From contig CALODT010000001.1 in assembly GCA_942492205.1 (NCBI GenBank), positions 1,674,001 to 1,738,000 of the forward strand: a stretch of DNA of 64,000 nucleotides, in the 5' to 3' direction. The number at the start of each line of letters is the position of its first letter. Within the stretch, counting starts at the first letter, position 1. The notes below the pieces were generated by a model, which made no database searches, was not told the origin of the DNA, and saw nothing but the letters and a program-made list of their open reading frames with translations. Below, piece by piece: positions 35,159 through 43,727 of this stretch. Origin of the DNA: UBA1847 sp942492205. GTDB taxonomy: Bacteria; Pseudomonadota; Gammaproteobacteria; Steroidobacterales; Woeseiaceae. Both the position numbers and the translations under genes were made by a program.

Positions 35159-36000
35159 GCAACTGGTTTCGCAATGGCGAGCAACTGGGTGGTGTTCCGG
35201 TCGATGACCGCGCGTTTCACTACGGTGATGGATTGTTCGAGACAGTTGCCATACGGAACGGTCAGCCAAGACTTTGGGACATGCATCTGCGCCGATTGCG
35301 CAAAGGCTGTAACGTACTTCGCATGGAAATGCCGGATCCGGACGGCCTGCTCAACAGCCTCAGCGCTGCTTTATCCGATGTGTCTTTGGACTCGCACGAT
35401 TGCACCGTCAAACTGCTCGTAAGCGCCGGCCCCTCGGAACGCGGCTATGCTCGTCGCGTTCCTACACGAGCGGAGGTTTACATCGGGGTGTTTGCGGCAG
35501 CTCCGATCGCGCAGCAGGCCTACCGCGACGGCGTTGATACCATTATTTGCGACACGAAGCTTGCCGTAAATTCCGTGACTGCAGGATGCAAGACGCTCAA
35601 TCGTATCGAACAGGTACTGGCGCGTACCGAGTGCCTGGAAAGCGGTGTATTCGAGGGCTTTACACTCGATGCAGAAGGACGACTGATCTGCGGTACCATG
35701 AGCAACGTGTTTACTGTCTCAGATAATCTCATTACCACTCCGTCGCTCGAGCGCTGCGGCGTCGAGGGCGTTATGCGCCAGTTTGTACTCGACACGCTGC
35801 GACAAGGCGGACGCGAGGTATCGGTGCGTGACATGGAGCAAAGCGAACTGCTGGCAGCCGATGAAGTCTTTCTCTCCAACAGCCAGTTCGGGGTCGTCCC
35901 CGTGCGACGCTGCGGCGAAAAGCACTGGGGCCAGCAACGCGTGACTCAATCGGTGATGTCTGTCCTTGGCGGCAACGGCATCAGGGAGTGCATTCGATGA
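35155..36000 (+). CDS. pabC: aminodeoxychorismate lyase
   Basis: 281 residues, fold-type IV PLP enzyme that releases pyruvate from aminodeoxychorismate to give p-aminobenzoate. VDDRAFHYGDGLFETV is the family N-terminus, the PLP Lys is in TAGCKTLNRIEQVLAR, and LICGTMSNVF and ADEVFLSNSQFGVVPV follow. Its ATG overlaps the pabB stop (ATGA), and its own stop overlaps the mltG start. Confidence 0.93.
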   Translation: MSNWFRNGEQLGGVPVDDRAFHYGDGLFETVAIRNGQPRLWDMHLRRLRKGCNVLRMEMPDPDGLLNSLSAALSDVSLDSHDCTVKLLVSAGPSERGYARRVPTRAEVYIGVFAAAPIAQQAYRDGVDTIICDTKLAVNSVTAGCKTLNRIEQVLARTECLESGVFEGFTLDAEGRLICGTMSNVFTVSDNLITTPSLERCGVEGVMRQFVLDTLRQGGREVSVRDMEQSELLAADEVFLSNSQFGVVPVRRCGEKHWGQQRVTQSVMSVLGGNGIRECIR

Positions 36001-37031
36001 AGCGCGGCATCGTAATCCTGCTTGTCGGCGCCGTGCTCGTCGCCGCGGTACTCGGAGCAACGGCGTGGCAGGTCGACCGATTCATGGCAAGCCCGGCGAC
36101 GGTTCCGGAAAACGGCATCGACTTCGAGATCGCGCCGGGCAGCTCGTTTGCAGCGGTGACCCGCGACCTGGTCGAGCAACGCGTGATCGAGACCGACCGC
36201 TGGTTTCGACTTTACGGTCGCTGGAGCGGGCAGGCCGGCGAAGTGCAGGCCGGTCACTACCTGCTGTTGCCCGGCGCAACGCCACGATCGATGCTGGAGC
36301 AATTCACGAGTGGCGCCGTGCGCCTGCACTCCTTCACCATCATCGAAGGCTGGAACCATCGTGACTTGCTGACTGCCCTGCATTCCGACGATCATATAGA
36401 GCCATCGATGACCGATGAGGACTGGCCCGGACTGCTTGCCGAACTTGGCGCGACGGTTACGCACCCGGAAGGGCTTTTTCTTCCTGAGACCTACCGTTTT
36501 CCACGCGGTACTACAGATCGCCAGTTGCTCAAGCAGGCTTACGGACTCATGCAGAAGGTCCTGGCCGAGGAGTGGCTGGAGAGAGACACGTCCATTCCAT
36601 TGCAGTCGCCCTATGAGGCCCTGATCCTGGCGTCGATCGTCGAAAAGGAGACGGCCCGCGCGGACGAACGACAGCGCATAGCGGGTGTGTTTACCCGGCG
36701 GCTTGAGAAACGTATGCGGCTGCAGACGGATCCTACGGTCATCTACGGCATCGGCGCGACGTTTAACGGCAACCTGACGCGCAAAGACCTGCGGACCGAC
36801 ACGCCTTACAACACGTACACGCGGCACGGATTGCCGCCAACGCCGATCGCAATGCCCGGCAGAGCCGCGATTGAAGCCGCTCTGAATCCGGCTCCGGGCA
36901 AAGAGTTATTCTTTGTGGCAACCGGGCTTGACGACGGCAGCCATCGATTTTCGGCGAACAAGGCAGAACACGATGCAGCGGTTGCAGAGTATCTGCGACG
37001 TCTGCGAAGCAAGCGTAACAACGGGGAATAG
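35997..37031 (+). CDS. mltG: endolytic peptidoglycan transglycosylase MltG
   Basis: 344 residues. An N-terminal inner-membrane anchor (IVILLVGAVLVAAVLGATAW) is followed by a LysM-like region with DFEIAPGSSFAAVTRDL and the YceG catalytic domain. The catalytic Glu is in LILASIVEKETARADERQ, followed by DPTVIYGIG and PYNTYTRHGLPPTPIAMPG. It cuts nascent glycan strands and is thought to set their length. The start overlaps the pabC stop (ATGA at 35997); upstream in-frame codons are not needed. Confidence 0.95.
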   Translation: MKRGIVILLVGAVLVAAVLGATAWQVDRFMASPATVPENGIDFEIAPGSSFAAVTRDLVEQRVIETDRWFRLYGRWSGQAGEVQAGHYLLLPGATPRSMLEQFTSGAVRLHSFTIIEGWNHRDLLTALHSDDHIEPSMTDEDWPGLLAELGATVTHPEGLFLPETYRFPRGTTDRQLLKQAYGLMQKVLAEEWLERDTSIPLQSPYEALILASIVEKETARADERQRIAGVFTRRLEKRMRLQTDPTVIYGIGATFNGNLTRKDLRTDTPYNTYTRHGLPPTPIAMPGRAAIEAALNPAPGKELFFVATGLDDGSHRFSANKAEHDAAVAEYLRRLRSKRNNGE

Positions 37032-37032
37032 T

Positions 37033-37662
37033 GTGAAGCGTGGCCGATTCATTACGATCGAGGGCATTGAAGGCGTCGGCAAGTCGACCAATATGGCGAC
37101 CCTCGTCGAGCACATCGAGGCCGCCGGGCGTCGCGTGCTTACCTCTCGTGAGCCGGGCGGTACGCCGGTCGCCGAGGATATACGGGATCTGCTAAAGGAT
37201 CGCGATGACGAGCCAATCCCCGAGATTGCTGAATTATTACTGATGTTTGCGGCCCGTTCGCTGAATGTGAATAACGTGATCTTGCCGGCGCTCGAGGCAG
37301 GCACGTGGGTGGTCTGCGATCGCTTCACGGATTCCAGCCGGGCGTACCAGGGTGGCGGCCGCGGCATCCCGATGGAGACGATCGACAGGCTTGCTGACTG
37401 GGTGCACGGTGACACCTGGCCGGACCTGACCATACTGCTGGATGCCCCGGTTGAGATCGGTATGCAGCGAGCCGACAAGCGCGGCAACCCGGATCGTTTC
37501 GAGCAGGAGCAACACGATTTCTTCCAGCGCGTGCGAGAGTGCTACCTGCAGCTGGCGATCAAGGAGCCGGGCCGATTCGTGGTGCTGGATACAACGCAAC
37601 CTCTCGAGCAGGTCGGTGAAGAGATTCGCCAACTCGCGGATCAGCTGCTGGCCCGCAGCTGA
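37033..37662 (+). CDS. tmk: thymidylate kinase
   Basis: 209 residues. P-loop EGIEGVGKSTNM, SREPGGTPVAEDIR, CDRFTDSSRAYQGGGRGI and a LID region around DKRGNPDRFEQE. Phosphorylates dTMP to dTDP. The GTG at 37033 starts one base after the mltG stop; the frame is open upstream but those residues do not belong to the family. In this gene order it always precedes holB. Confidence 0.95.
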   Translation: MKRGRFITIEGIEGVGKSTNMATLVEHIEAAGRRVLTSREPGGTPVAEDIRDLLKDRDDEPIPEIAELLLMFAARSLNVNNVILPALEAGTWVVCDRFTDSSRAYQGGGRGIPMETIDRLADWVHGDTWPDLTILLDAPVEIGMQRADKRGNPDRFEQEQHDFFQRVRECYLQLAIKEPGRFVVLDTTQPLEQVGEEIRQLADQLLARS

Positions 37663-37705
37663 CATCTAATAGGTAACTTTAAGTGATAGACTTAACTGAC
37701 TGTTT

Positions 37706-38692
37706 ATGCGCGTAACTTGGCAAAAGGAGTTCGCCGAAAGCTGGCGGGCGAGAGTGGGCCAGGGCCGCAAGCCGCACGCGGTGCTGCTGTTGGGGCCGAC
37801 CGGCAGCGGCAAGCGTCTGGCGGCGGCCTGGATGGCTCGACTGGCGCTGGACAGCGCCAGCTGCCCGGATCTGCCGGAGTATCCGGCGGCAGTACTTGAG
37901 CATCCGGATCTGCGCTGGGTGTCACCGCTGGAGGACAAGCAGTCCATCGGCATTGACCAGGTCCGCACGCTGGTAGCCGATCTGAGCCTTACCAGTTATT
38001 CCGGCAGTGGCAAGGTGGCGGTAATCGAGCCCGCGAATATCATGACGGATAACGCGGCTAACAGCCTGTTGAAGACCCTTGAGGAACCTCCGGGTGACGC
38101 GCTTCTAATCCTGGTCGCCGATCGGGTAGGGCGCCTGCCTGCCACGATATTCAGCCGCTGCCAGCGAATTGAGTTCTCACCGCCGGGCGAGGCGGAGGCC
38201 CTGGACTGGCTGAATCGACTGCACCCGGGAAGCGCGTGGGCCGAAGCGCTGCGTGCGGCCGGCGGTGCCCCGGTTGGCGCGATTACGGCGCTGGAAAGCC
38301 TCGAAACCAGCGCGGGGCTCGCCCGGGACCTGAACGCGCTGGGACGCGGGGACGGATCGCCGATCGCCGTCGCCGCGCGATGGGCCAAGATGGATCCCGC
38401 GTTCATTCTGAAGTGGCTCGCACAACAGGTTCAGCTGAGCGCTATAGCGCTGTCGGCCGGCCGTGACAGTGCCAACGGACTTGCAATCGACGATTCTGTG
38501 CTGCGCCGCATGGACAGGCGAAATCTGTTCTGCTATCTAGACATAATAAATGGACTCCGAGGCCAGCCTGGCGGCTCCTACAACGTGCATCTGACGTTAG
38601 AGGGCCTTTTGATTGATTGGGCGGGTGGTCTCGGCGATTGCGGACTCGAAGCGCCGCGGGACGGTATGAACCTGATGCTGGGCAGCAGCTGA
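37706..38692 (+). CDS. holB: DNA polymerase III delta prime subunit
   Basis: 328 residues, clamp-loader AAA+ subunit. It has a good Walker A (LLLGPTGSGKRLAAAW), KVAVIEPANIMTDNAANSLL, KTLEEPPGDALLILV and the SRC motif in TIFSRCQRIEF. The zinc-binding cysteines present in the E. coli protein after Walker A are mostly missing: only one Cys (SCPDL) remains in that region. It is followed by pilZ, as in Pseudomonas and relatives. Confidence 0.93.
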   Translation: MRVTWQKEFAESWRARVGQGRKPHAVLLLGPTGSGKRLAAAWMARLALDSASCPDLPEYPAAVLEHPDLRWVSPLEDKQSIGIDQVRTLVADLSLTSYSGSGKVAVIEPANIMTDNAANSLLKTLEEPPGDALLILVADRVGRLPATIFSRCQRIEFSPPGEAEALDWLNRLHPGSAWAEALRAAGGAPVGAITALESLETSAGLARDLNALGRGDGSPIAVAARWAKMDPAFILKWLAQQVQLSAIALSAGRDSANGLAIDDSVLRRMDRRNLFCYLDIINGLRGQPGGSYNVHLTLEGLLIDWAGGLGDCGLEAPRDGMNLMLGSS

Positions 38693-38737
38693 TTACAGGT
38701 CCGATCGCCACCGGCAAACAGGCTACAAGGGTAAGAA

Positions 38738-39076
38738 ATGAGCAAACCAGGACTCCTGACATTGACGATCAAGGACAAGAGCGCGCTGTATCTGGCGTAC
38801 ATGCCCTATGTCATCAATGGCGGCCTCTTCATACCGACCAGCAGCTCTTACAAGCTCGGCGATGAGGTGTTCATGCTGCTGAACCTCATGGGTGAGGAGG
38901 AGAAGATACCTGTTGCCGGAACGGTGATCTGGATGACGCCCAAAGGCGCACAGGGCAAACGCACTTCCGGCATCGGTGTGCAGTTCAGTGACCAGGACCA
39001 GGGCAACACGCAAAAGAAGATAGAAACCTACCTGGCCGGCGCGCTGGGTGGAGACAAGCCGACCCATACAATGTAG
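38738..39076 (+). CDS. pilZ: type IV pilus PilZ protein
   Basis: 112 residues, single PilZ domain with VINGGLFIPTSSSYKLGDEV and GIGVQFSDQD. The RxxxR half of the c-di-GMP-binding motif is not visible, as in the founding PilZ of type IV pili, which acts through PilB/FimX contacts rather than by binding the nucleotide. The position directly after holB is the conserved location of true pilZ. An AAGGGTAAG ribosome binding site precedes the ATG. tatD, which often follows, is absent. Confidence 0.9.
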   Translation: MSKPGLLTLTIKDKSALYLAYMPYVINGGLFIPTSSSYKLGDEVFMLLNLMGEEEKIPVAGTVIWMTPKGAQGKRTSGIGVQFSDQDQGNTQKKIETYLAGALGGDKPTHTM

Positions 39077-39107
39077 GCCCGCAATGTCGGCCCACGTTGC
39101 ACGGCAG

Positions 39108-40154
39108 CTACCCGTTATCGCTGTTTATTCCGCCTTGTAACACGTAGGCTTTGTAGCCACGCTCACTCAGGATATACGCGCCCGCCGAACTGCGTCGGCC
39201 GGTATCGCAACAAACCACGTATTTCTTTTCCGGATCCAGCGTGGAGATCTTCAGACGGATGAAATACAGGGGGATATTGATGGCCCCGTCCAGGTGCTGG
39301 TTCTCGAACTCGCTGGGCAGACGCACGTCCAGCCACTGACCGCCGCCCTGCACGATCTCCTGTGCCTGCTGCTGCGTGACCCACTCCAGCATTGGTTCGT
39401 TCAGAAGCTTCTTGAAATCTTCCTTGCCGAGGCGCATTACCGATCCTTCGGATTGCATGGTGACGGTCGCGTTGCGTTTGGCCTCGGAAATCAGAGCTTC
39501 TTCACCGAAGGTATCGCCGACATGCAGCTCAGCGAGCTTGATCCCTTCCTTGCTGAGCGGTGTCTCGCGGGTGACCAGCGCAGTGCCACGAATCAGCACG
39601 TAGAAATAATCACCTTCCGCGCCTTGCTTGAGGATGACGTCGCCCGACCGATAGTTGATTTGCTGCATGCGCATGAAGATCGCCTGGATATTCGCCGGCG
39701 GAATCTTGTGGAACGCCTTGGTCTGCAGCAACATCGTCATCCAGTCTTCGTTGCCTTCATCCGTTTTGCCGGCCAGTTCGGACACCTCGTAGGTGCCGGT
39801 CTGGTCCCAGGTGAGCATCACGTCCAGCAAGTCACTGTCGATTGACAGAAATTGCACGCGGTCGCGTGCGCGTCCGGAAACGCGACGAGGAAAAACCGGC
39901 GCGACAGGATTTCGCGCGAATTCCGTGCCACCGTCGATCTTGCCCACTATCTTGGCCTGGTCAACCAGCTCGAGGGTTCCGGAAACGACATAGAAGGTGC
40001 GCTTCTCAGTGTCACCCTCTTTAAAGAGTAGCTGGCCTGGCGAGAGCTCACGGATCTGGACCTTGCGAGCGAGTGCGGCAAGGTTGTCTCGCTTGAGACC
40101 GTCCAGGGGCGAAAACCGCCGCAGCAGCTCCGTGCTGACCTGTTCAGCCGACAT
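39108..40154 (-). CDS. double cyclic-nucleotide-binding domain and rhodanese protein
   Basis: 348 residues. Two CRP-like cNMP domains (about 10-120 and 140-255) are followed by a rhodanese domain (about 262-345). The second cNMP domain is better conserved (GDVILKQGAEGDYFYVLIRG and GDTFGEEALISEAKRNATV); the first has LLFKEGDTEKRTFYVVSG. The rhodanese loop VVCCDTGRRSSAGAYIL has a Cys and is probably active. There is no DNA-binding domain, so it is not a CRP-type regulator. A soluble nucleotide-gated sulfur-transfer or sensing protein is the best description. Function unproven; monocistronic. Confidence 0.88.
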   Translation of the reverse strand: MSAEQVSTELLRRFSPLDGLKRDNLAALARKVQIRELSPGQLLFKEGDTEKRTFYVVSGTLELVDQAKIVGKIDGGTEFARNPVAPVFPRRVSGRARDRVQFLSIDSDLLDVMLTWDQTGTYEVSELAGKTDEGNEDWMTMLLQTKAFHKIPPANIQAIFMRMQQINYRSGDVILKQGAEGDYFYVLIRGTALVTRETPLSKEGIKLAELHVGDTFGEEALISEAKRNATVTMQSEGSVMRLGKEDFKKLLNEPMLEWVTQQQAQEIVQGGGQWLDVRLPSEFENQHLDGAINIPLYFIRLKISTLDPEKKYVVCCDTGRRSSAGAYILSERGYKAYVLQGGINSDNG

Positions 40155-40313
40155 TGTTGGTCCAGAAATCGATATCCATTCAGTCTTCGTTGTTGTGCAT
40201 GCTAGCCAGCGCGTATTCTACCTTTAATTCAACGACTTCCGGTACCTGTTAAGACGCGCACCGTGAATCAACGCACATTTTCCCGGAGAATGCTCGAGGA
40301 CCGATCACCGCCG

Positions 40314-42329
40314 TCACAGTTCCGACCACCCCGGATGCGGCTGAAAGCGGTCGCCATGCCGGTCTGCGAGGGTTTTCAGCACGGCGAGGACCTCGGATTT
40401 ACCGCGTTCTTTCGCGTAGTTCAGCGGCCCGCCGCGGAATGGCGCGAATCCGGTGCCGAAAATGACGCCGGCATCGAGCAGATCGGCGTCGTTGACGACA
40501 CCCTCATGCAGACAGGCCACGGCCTCGTTGACCATCGGGAGAATCAGCCTGTCCTCTATATCTGCCGGCGTGCTGCCTGTTTCCGCCGCCGGCTTTTCCG
40601 CCTTGCCGCCCTCCCAGCGATAGAAGCCTTGCCCGGACTTTCTACCGAGCAGTCCGTCCTCGACCATTGTTTCGAGATGCGCCGGAATGGGGCGATTCAT
40701 GGCCTCGCCCAGCACTTTGGATACGTGCAGCGCAACATCCAGGCCTACGCTGTCGACGAGTTCGACCGGCCCCATGGGCATGCCGAACGCTTCAGCGGCG
40801 CGATCAATCTCGACCAGCGGAACGCCATCCTCGTGCAGGTGCATGGCCTCGGCCATGTAGGGTGCGAGGATCCGGTTGACAACGAATCCCGGCGAGCTTG
40901 CGCACTCCAGGGGAAGTTTGCCAATGCCCTTGGTAAAGGCAAAGCCGACATCGAGCGCTTCCTGCTCGGTATCCTGACAACGAATGACCTCGACGAGCGG
41001 CAGCATTGCGACCGGGTTGAAGAAGTGTAAGCCGATAAATCGTTGCGGCTCTTTCAGAACGGTTCGCAACTCTTCGAGCCGAATGCTCGACGTGTTGCTG
41101 GCGAGCAGTGCACCGGCCTTCATATTCTTCTCAAGCGCCTGGTACAGACTCTGCTTGGCCTCGAGGTTTTCGTAAATTGCCTCTATGATCAGGTCTGCCT
41201 TTGCAACTCCTTCCCCCTCAACGTCGGCGCGCAGACGCGCCAGCGCGGCAGTACGCTTGCCGGCATCGCGGATGCGCTTTTCAAACAACTTCGCCGCTCT
41301 TGCAAGTGCGGGGTCAATGTACTTCTGCTCGCGATCCTGCAGCGTCACGGTGTGACCTCGCAGTGCACACCACGCGGCAATATCGCCACCCATGACGCCG
41401 GCTCCGACTACGTGCACGTGCTCTATCTTCGTGTCGGTCTTGTTTCCCTGGCCTTTCAGGCGACTCTGCAGGAAGAAGACACGAACGAGGTTGCGCGACG
41501 TGCTGGTGCACATGAGCCGTGCGAAGCTCTTCGCTTCTGCCTCGTAGCCGGTGCTGGCCGACGCGCCGTCGCTGGCCCAGATGTCGATCATCGCGTACGG
41601 AGCAGGATAGTGCTCTTTGCGCGCTTTGCCGCGCACCTGCTTCAGCAGCATGTTCCGCACCAGCGGCCGCGCGAGTTTCAGGTTTAGCAGTCGATCCACA
41701 AACGGCGCACGCTGCTTGGGTTTCGAGGACCGCAGTAGATTAACGGCCGCATCGCGCCATTCCACCTCAGGGGTAATCTTGTCGACCAGGCCGATACGTT
41801 GACCCTTGGCGGGGTTGATCGGGTTGCCGGTCAGCATGATTGGCATGCCGGCACGAACCCCGCATATCTGGACTGCACGCACGGTGCCGCCAAAACCCGG
41901 ATGCAGGCCCAGCTTCACCTCAGGAAGACCGAGGATCCGTTGATCGCTGTCAATCACAAGCCGGTAGGTGCAGGCCATCGCCAACTCGAGGCCGCCGCCA
42001 AGGCAGACGCCATTGATGACCGCCACGCTCGGGCACTTGAGGTTCTCGATACGATTGAACAACTGCTGTCCCTGGGACACCAGCTCGTACGCCAGTTGCT
42101 CGGAATCGATGCCGACAAATTCATTGATATCAGCGCCCATGATGAAGCTGCCGGCCTTGCCCGAGTGAATGACGAGGCCACGTGGCGGCTGTTTTTCAAG
42201 GGGCTCGAGTATGTCGTTGAGCTCGAGCATGACCGCGGAGGACAGGACGTTCGCGCTGGCGTCGGCCTTGTCAATACACAGCCAGACAATGCCGTCATCA
42301 TCCGTAAGGGTTTTCCAGTGTTGGCTCAT
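40314..42329 (-). CDS. fused enoyl-CoA hydratase / 3-hydroxyacyl-CoA dehydrogenase
   Basis: 671 residues, FadB/FadJ architecture. The N-terminal crotonase domain (1-190) has the oxyanion SFIMGADINEF and two catalytic Glu, in GVCLGGGLELAMAC and GLPEVKLGLHPGFGG. The dehydrogenase NAD domain starts at VHVVGAGVMGGDIAAWCALRG (about 310), with SNTSSIRLEEL and IGLHFFNPVAMLPLVEVI. The C-terminal helical domain has SPGFVVNRILAPYM and GRKSGQGFYRW. It hydrates and oxidises acyl intermediates in beta-oxidation. No thiolase gene is adjacent, which is unusual for fadBA-type loci. Confidence 0.93.
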   Translation of the reverse strand: MSQHWKTLTDDDGIVWLCIDKADASANVLSSAVMLELNDILEPLEKQPPRGLVIHSGKAGSFIMGADINEFVGIDSEQLAYELVSQGQQLFNRIENLKCPSVAVINGVCLGGGLELAMACTYRLVIDSDQRILGLPEVKLGLHPGFGGTVRAVQICGVRAGMPIMLTGNPINPAKGQRIGLVDKITPEVEWRDAAVNLLRSSKPKQRAPFVDRLLNLKLARPLVRNMLLKQVRGKARKEHYPAPYAMIDIWASDGASASTGYEAEAKSFARLMCTSTSRNLVRVFFLQSRLKGQGNKTDTKIEHVHVVGAGVMGGDIAAWCALRGHTVTLQDREQKYIDPALARAAKLFEKRIRDAGKRTAALARLRADVEGEGVAKADLIIEAIYENLEAKQSLYQALEKNMKAGALLASNTSSIRLEELRTVLKEPQRFIGLHFFNPVAMLPLVEVIRCQDTEQEALDVGFAFTKGIGKLPLECASSPGFVVNRILAPYMAEAMHLHEDGVPLVEIDRAAEAFGMPMGPVELVDSVGLDVALHVSKVLGEAMNRPIPAHLETMVEDGLLGRKSGQGFYRWEGGKAEKPAAETGSTPADIEDRLILPMVNEAVACLHEGVVNDADLLDAGVIFGTGFAPFRGGPLNYAKERGKSEVLAVLKTLADRHGDRFQPHPGWSEL

Positions 42330-42344
42330 GGTTAGTTACTCATG

Positions 42345-43079
42345 TCATGCAAGTTCGAAATCACAGACCAGCGGCATGTGATCGGATAGTTTGACGTCCG
42401 GAATCTCAAAGGAGGTCACGTTGATACCCTCCTGGTAGAGGATGAAGTCCAGTTCCTTGCGCGGCGCCCGGCTGGGATAGGTCGGCCGGCTTTCGATGTT
42501 CGCCGACTTGAGTCCCGCCGCTTTCATGAAAAGGTAAATCTCATTCTCGCCCCAGAAGGTATTGAAGTCGCCGGCCACCACAACAGGCTTCTTGGTTTCC
42601 TGTATGAGGTCGTAGAGACGCCGAAGCTGCAGGTGACGGTGCCGGTACTTCAGCGAGAGATGAACCAGGAATATCGCATAGTCCTGCATTTCCAGCTCAA
42701 TGATAAGACGCTTGATGCCGGTATCGAAGTAGTGGAAGGTTTCGCCGTGTACGCGCTCGGCAGCCATGAAGGCATTGCCCTGTTTGCGCACGATTGGCAG
42801 CAGCTGGTTAAATGACTTCTGGCCGTACTTGGTTTCGAACGAGCTGTTCATGCCCAGTTCGGAGGCCAGCATCTCGGCCTGATTCACGTTGCGGCTGCGA
42901 ATCGAACCCGTGTCTACCTCGATGAGGCCAACAATGTCCGGGTCGACGGATTTTATGAACTTCGCGATCTCCGGCAGCACGGTCTGGTTGCCCAGAACAT
43001 AGCCGGCGCCCGGCAGCGGCATGTGCATACTGGCACCACCGCCAACCGCGTATCGGATGTTATACAAAAGAAGCCTCAT
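42345..43079 (-). CDS. endonuclease/exonuclease/phosphatase family hydrolase
   Basis: 244 residues, cytoplasmic (no signal peptide). EEP-fold metal and catalytic motifs in order: LLLYNIRY (Asn), IVGLIEVDTGS (Glu), FLVHLSLKYRH (His), VVAGDFNTFWG (Asp/Asn), LDFILYQEG and the terminal LSDHMPLVCDF (Asp-His). Substrates of this family range from nucleic acids to phospholipids and sugar phosphates; none can be assigned. It lies 15 bases after the stop side of the beta-oxidation gene start and is probably its upstream partner in one transcript. Confidence 0.85.
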   Translation of the reverse strand: MRLLLYNIRYAVGGGASMHMPLPGAGYVLGNQTVLPEIAKFIKSVDPDIVGLIEVDTGSIRSRNVNQAEMLASELGMNSSFETKYGQKSFNQLLPIVRKQGNAFMAAERVHGETFHYFDTGIKRLIIELEMQDYAIFLVHLSLKYRHRHLQLRRLYDLIQETKKPVVVAGDFNTFWGENEIYLFMKAAGLKSANIESRPTYPSRAPRKELDFILYQEGINVTSFEIPDVKLSDHMPLVCDFELA

Positions 43080-43204
43080 GCGGCGCTACGATACCGAAAG
43101 GCCCATGGCATGGAAACCACCGGGACGATTATGTGACGCGGATTTCGCGGCACTGCCTCGAATTGGCTAAACTAGGCAAGTACGACCCACTTACGGAGTG
43201 CAAG

Positions 43205-43684
43205 GTGTCCGAAAACAACCCGATTCGGGTATTCGCTACCCACACGTTCGAAGAGAGCGACGATTACCTGCGCGTCTTCGAGTTTCTCGAGAGTCTTGAT
43301 CGTTTCTACTACATCAATGTCAGCAAGCCGGAGAACATCCCGATGTCGGGCGGATTGCAGGCCATCAAGGATGAGCTGATCGCCCAGATCAAGGAGTGCG
43401 AGGCGCTGTTCGTGCTGCCGGCCCTTTACGAAGAGAAGCGGGACCTTGTGCGATTCATGATGGATGTGGCGGACGCCAACAACAAGAACATGATCGCTAT
43501 TCGGCCGTTCGGGGGGGTCGCGGAGATCGCCGAGGAAGTACAGGCGCGGTGCAAGGAGCTGATCGACTGGAACGATCGGGAAATGGCGGATTCGCTGCGG
43601 CGACAGGCGAGGGGAGAAGATACCTCGCGTTGGGAGGTGCTCGACTTTCCAGGTTTCGATGCTGATGGCCCAGTTGAAAGTTAG
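43205..43684 (+). CDS. small TIR-like (MTH538/ThsB-like) domain protein
   Basis: 159 residues from a GTG at 43205 with GGAG six bases upstream; an in-frame extension to 43133 has no support. The fold pattern looks TIR-like: a first strand and loop IRVFATHTFEESDDYLRVFE, then YYINVSKPENIPM, a helix ending in IKECEALFVLPAL, then a long helix and NKNMIAIRPFG. This pattern is shared with MTH538/DUF1863 and ThsB-type proteins. The Glu usually needed for NADase activity has no clear counterpart in the helix RDLVRFMMDVADANNKN. Stands alone between an EEP hydrolase and a GDPD gene; no Thoeris ThsA partner is nearby. Function unknown. Confidence 0.6.
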   Translation: MSENNPIRVFATHTFEESDDYLRVFEFLESLDRFYYINVSKPENIPMSGGLQAIKDELIAQIKECEALFVLPALYEEKRDLVRFMMDVADANNKNMIAIRPFGGVAEIAEEVQARCKELIDWNDREMADSLRRQARGEDTSRWEVLDFPGFDADGPVES

Positions 43685-43727
43685 CGATATCAATATTTTA
43701 AGAGAATTTTCTAAGGTACTTTAGAAT

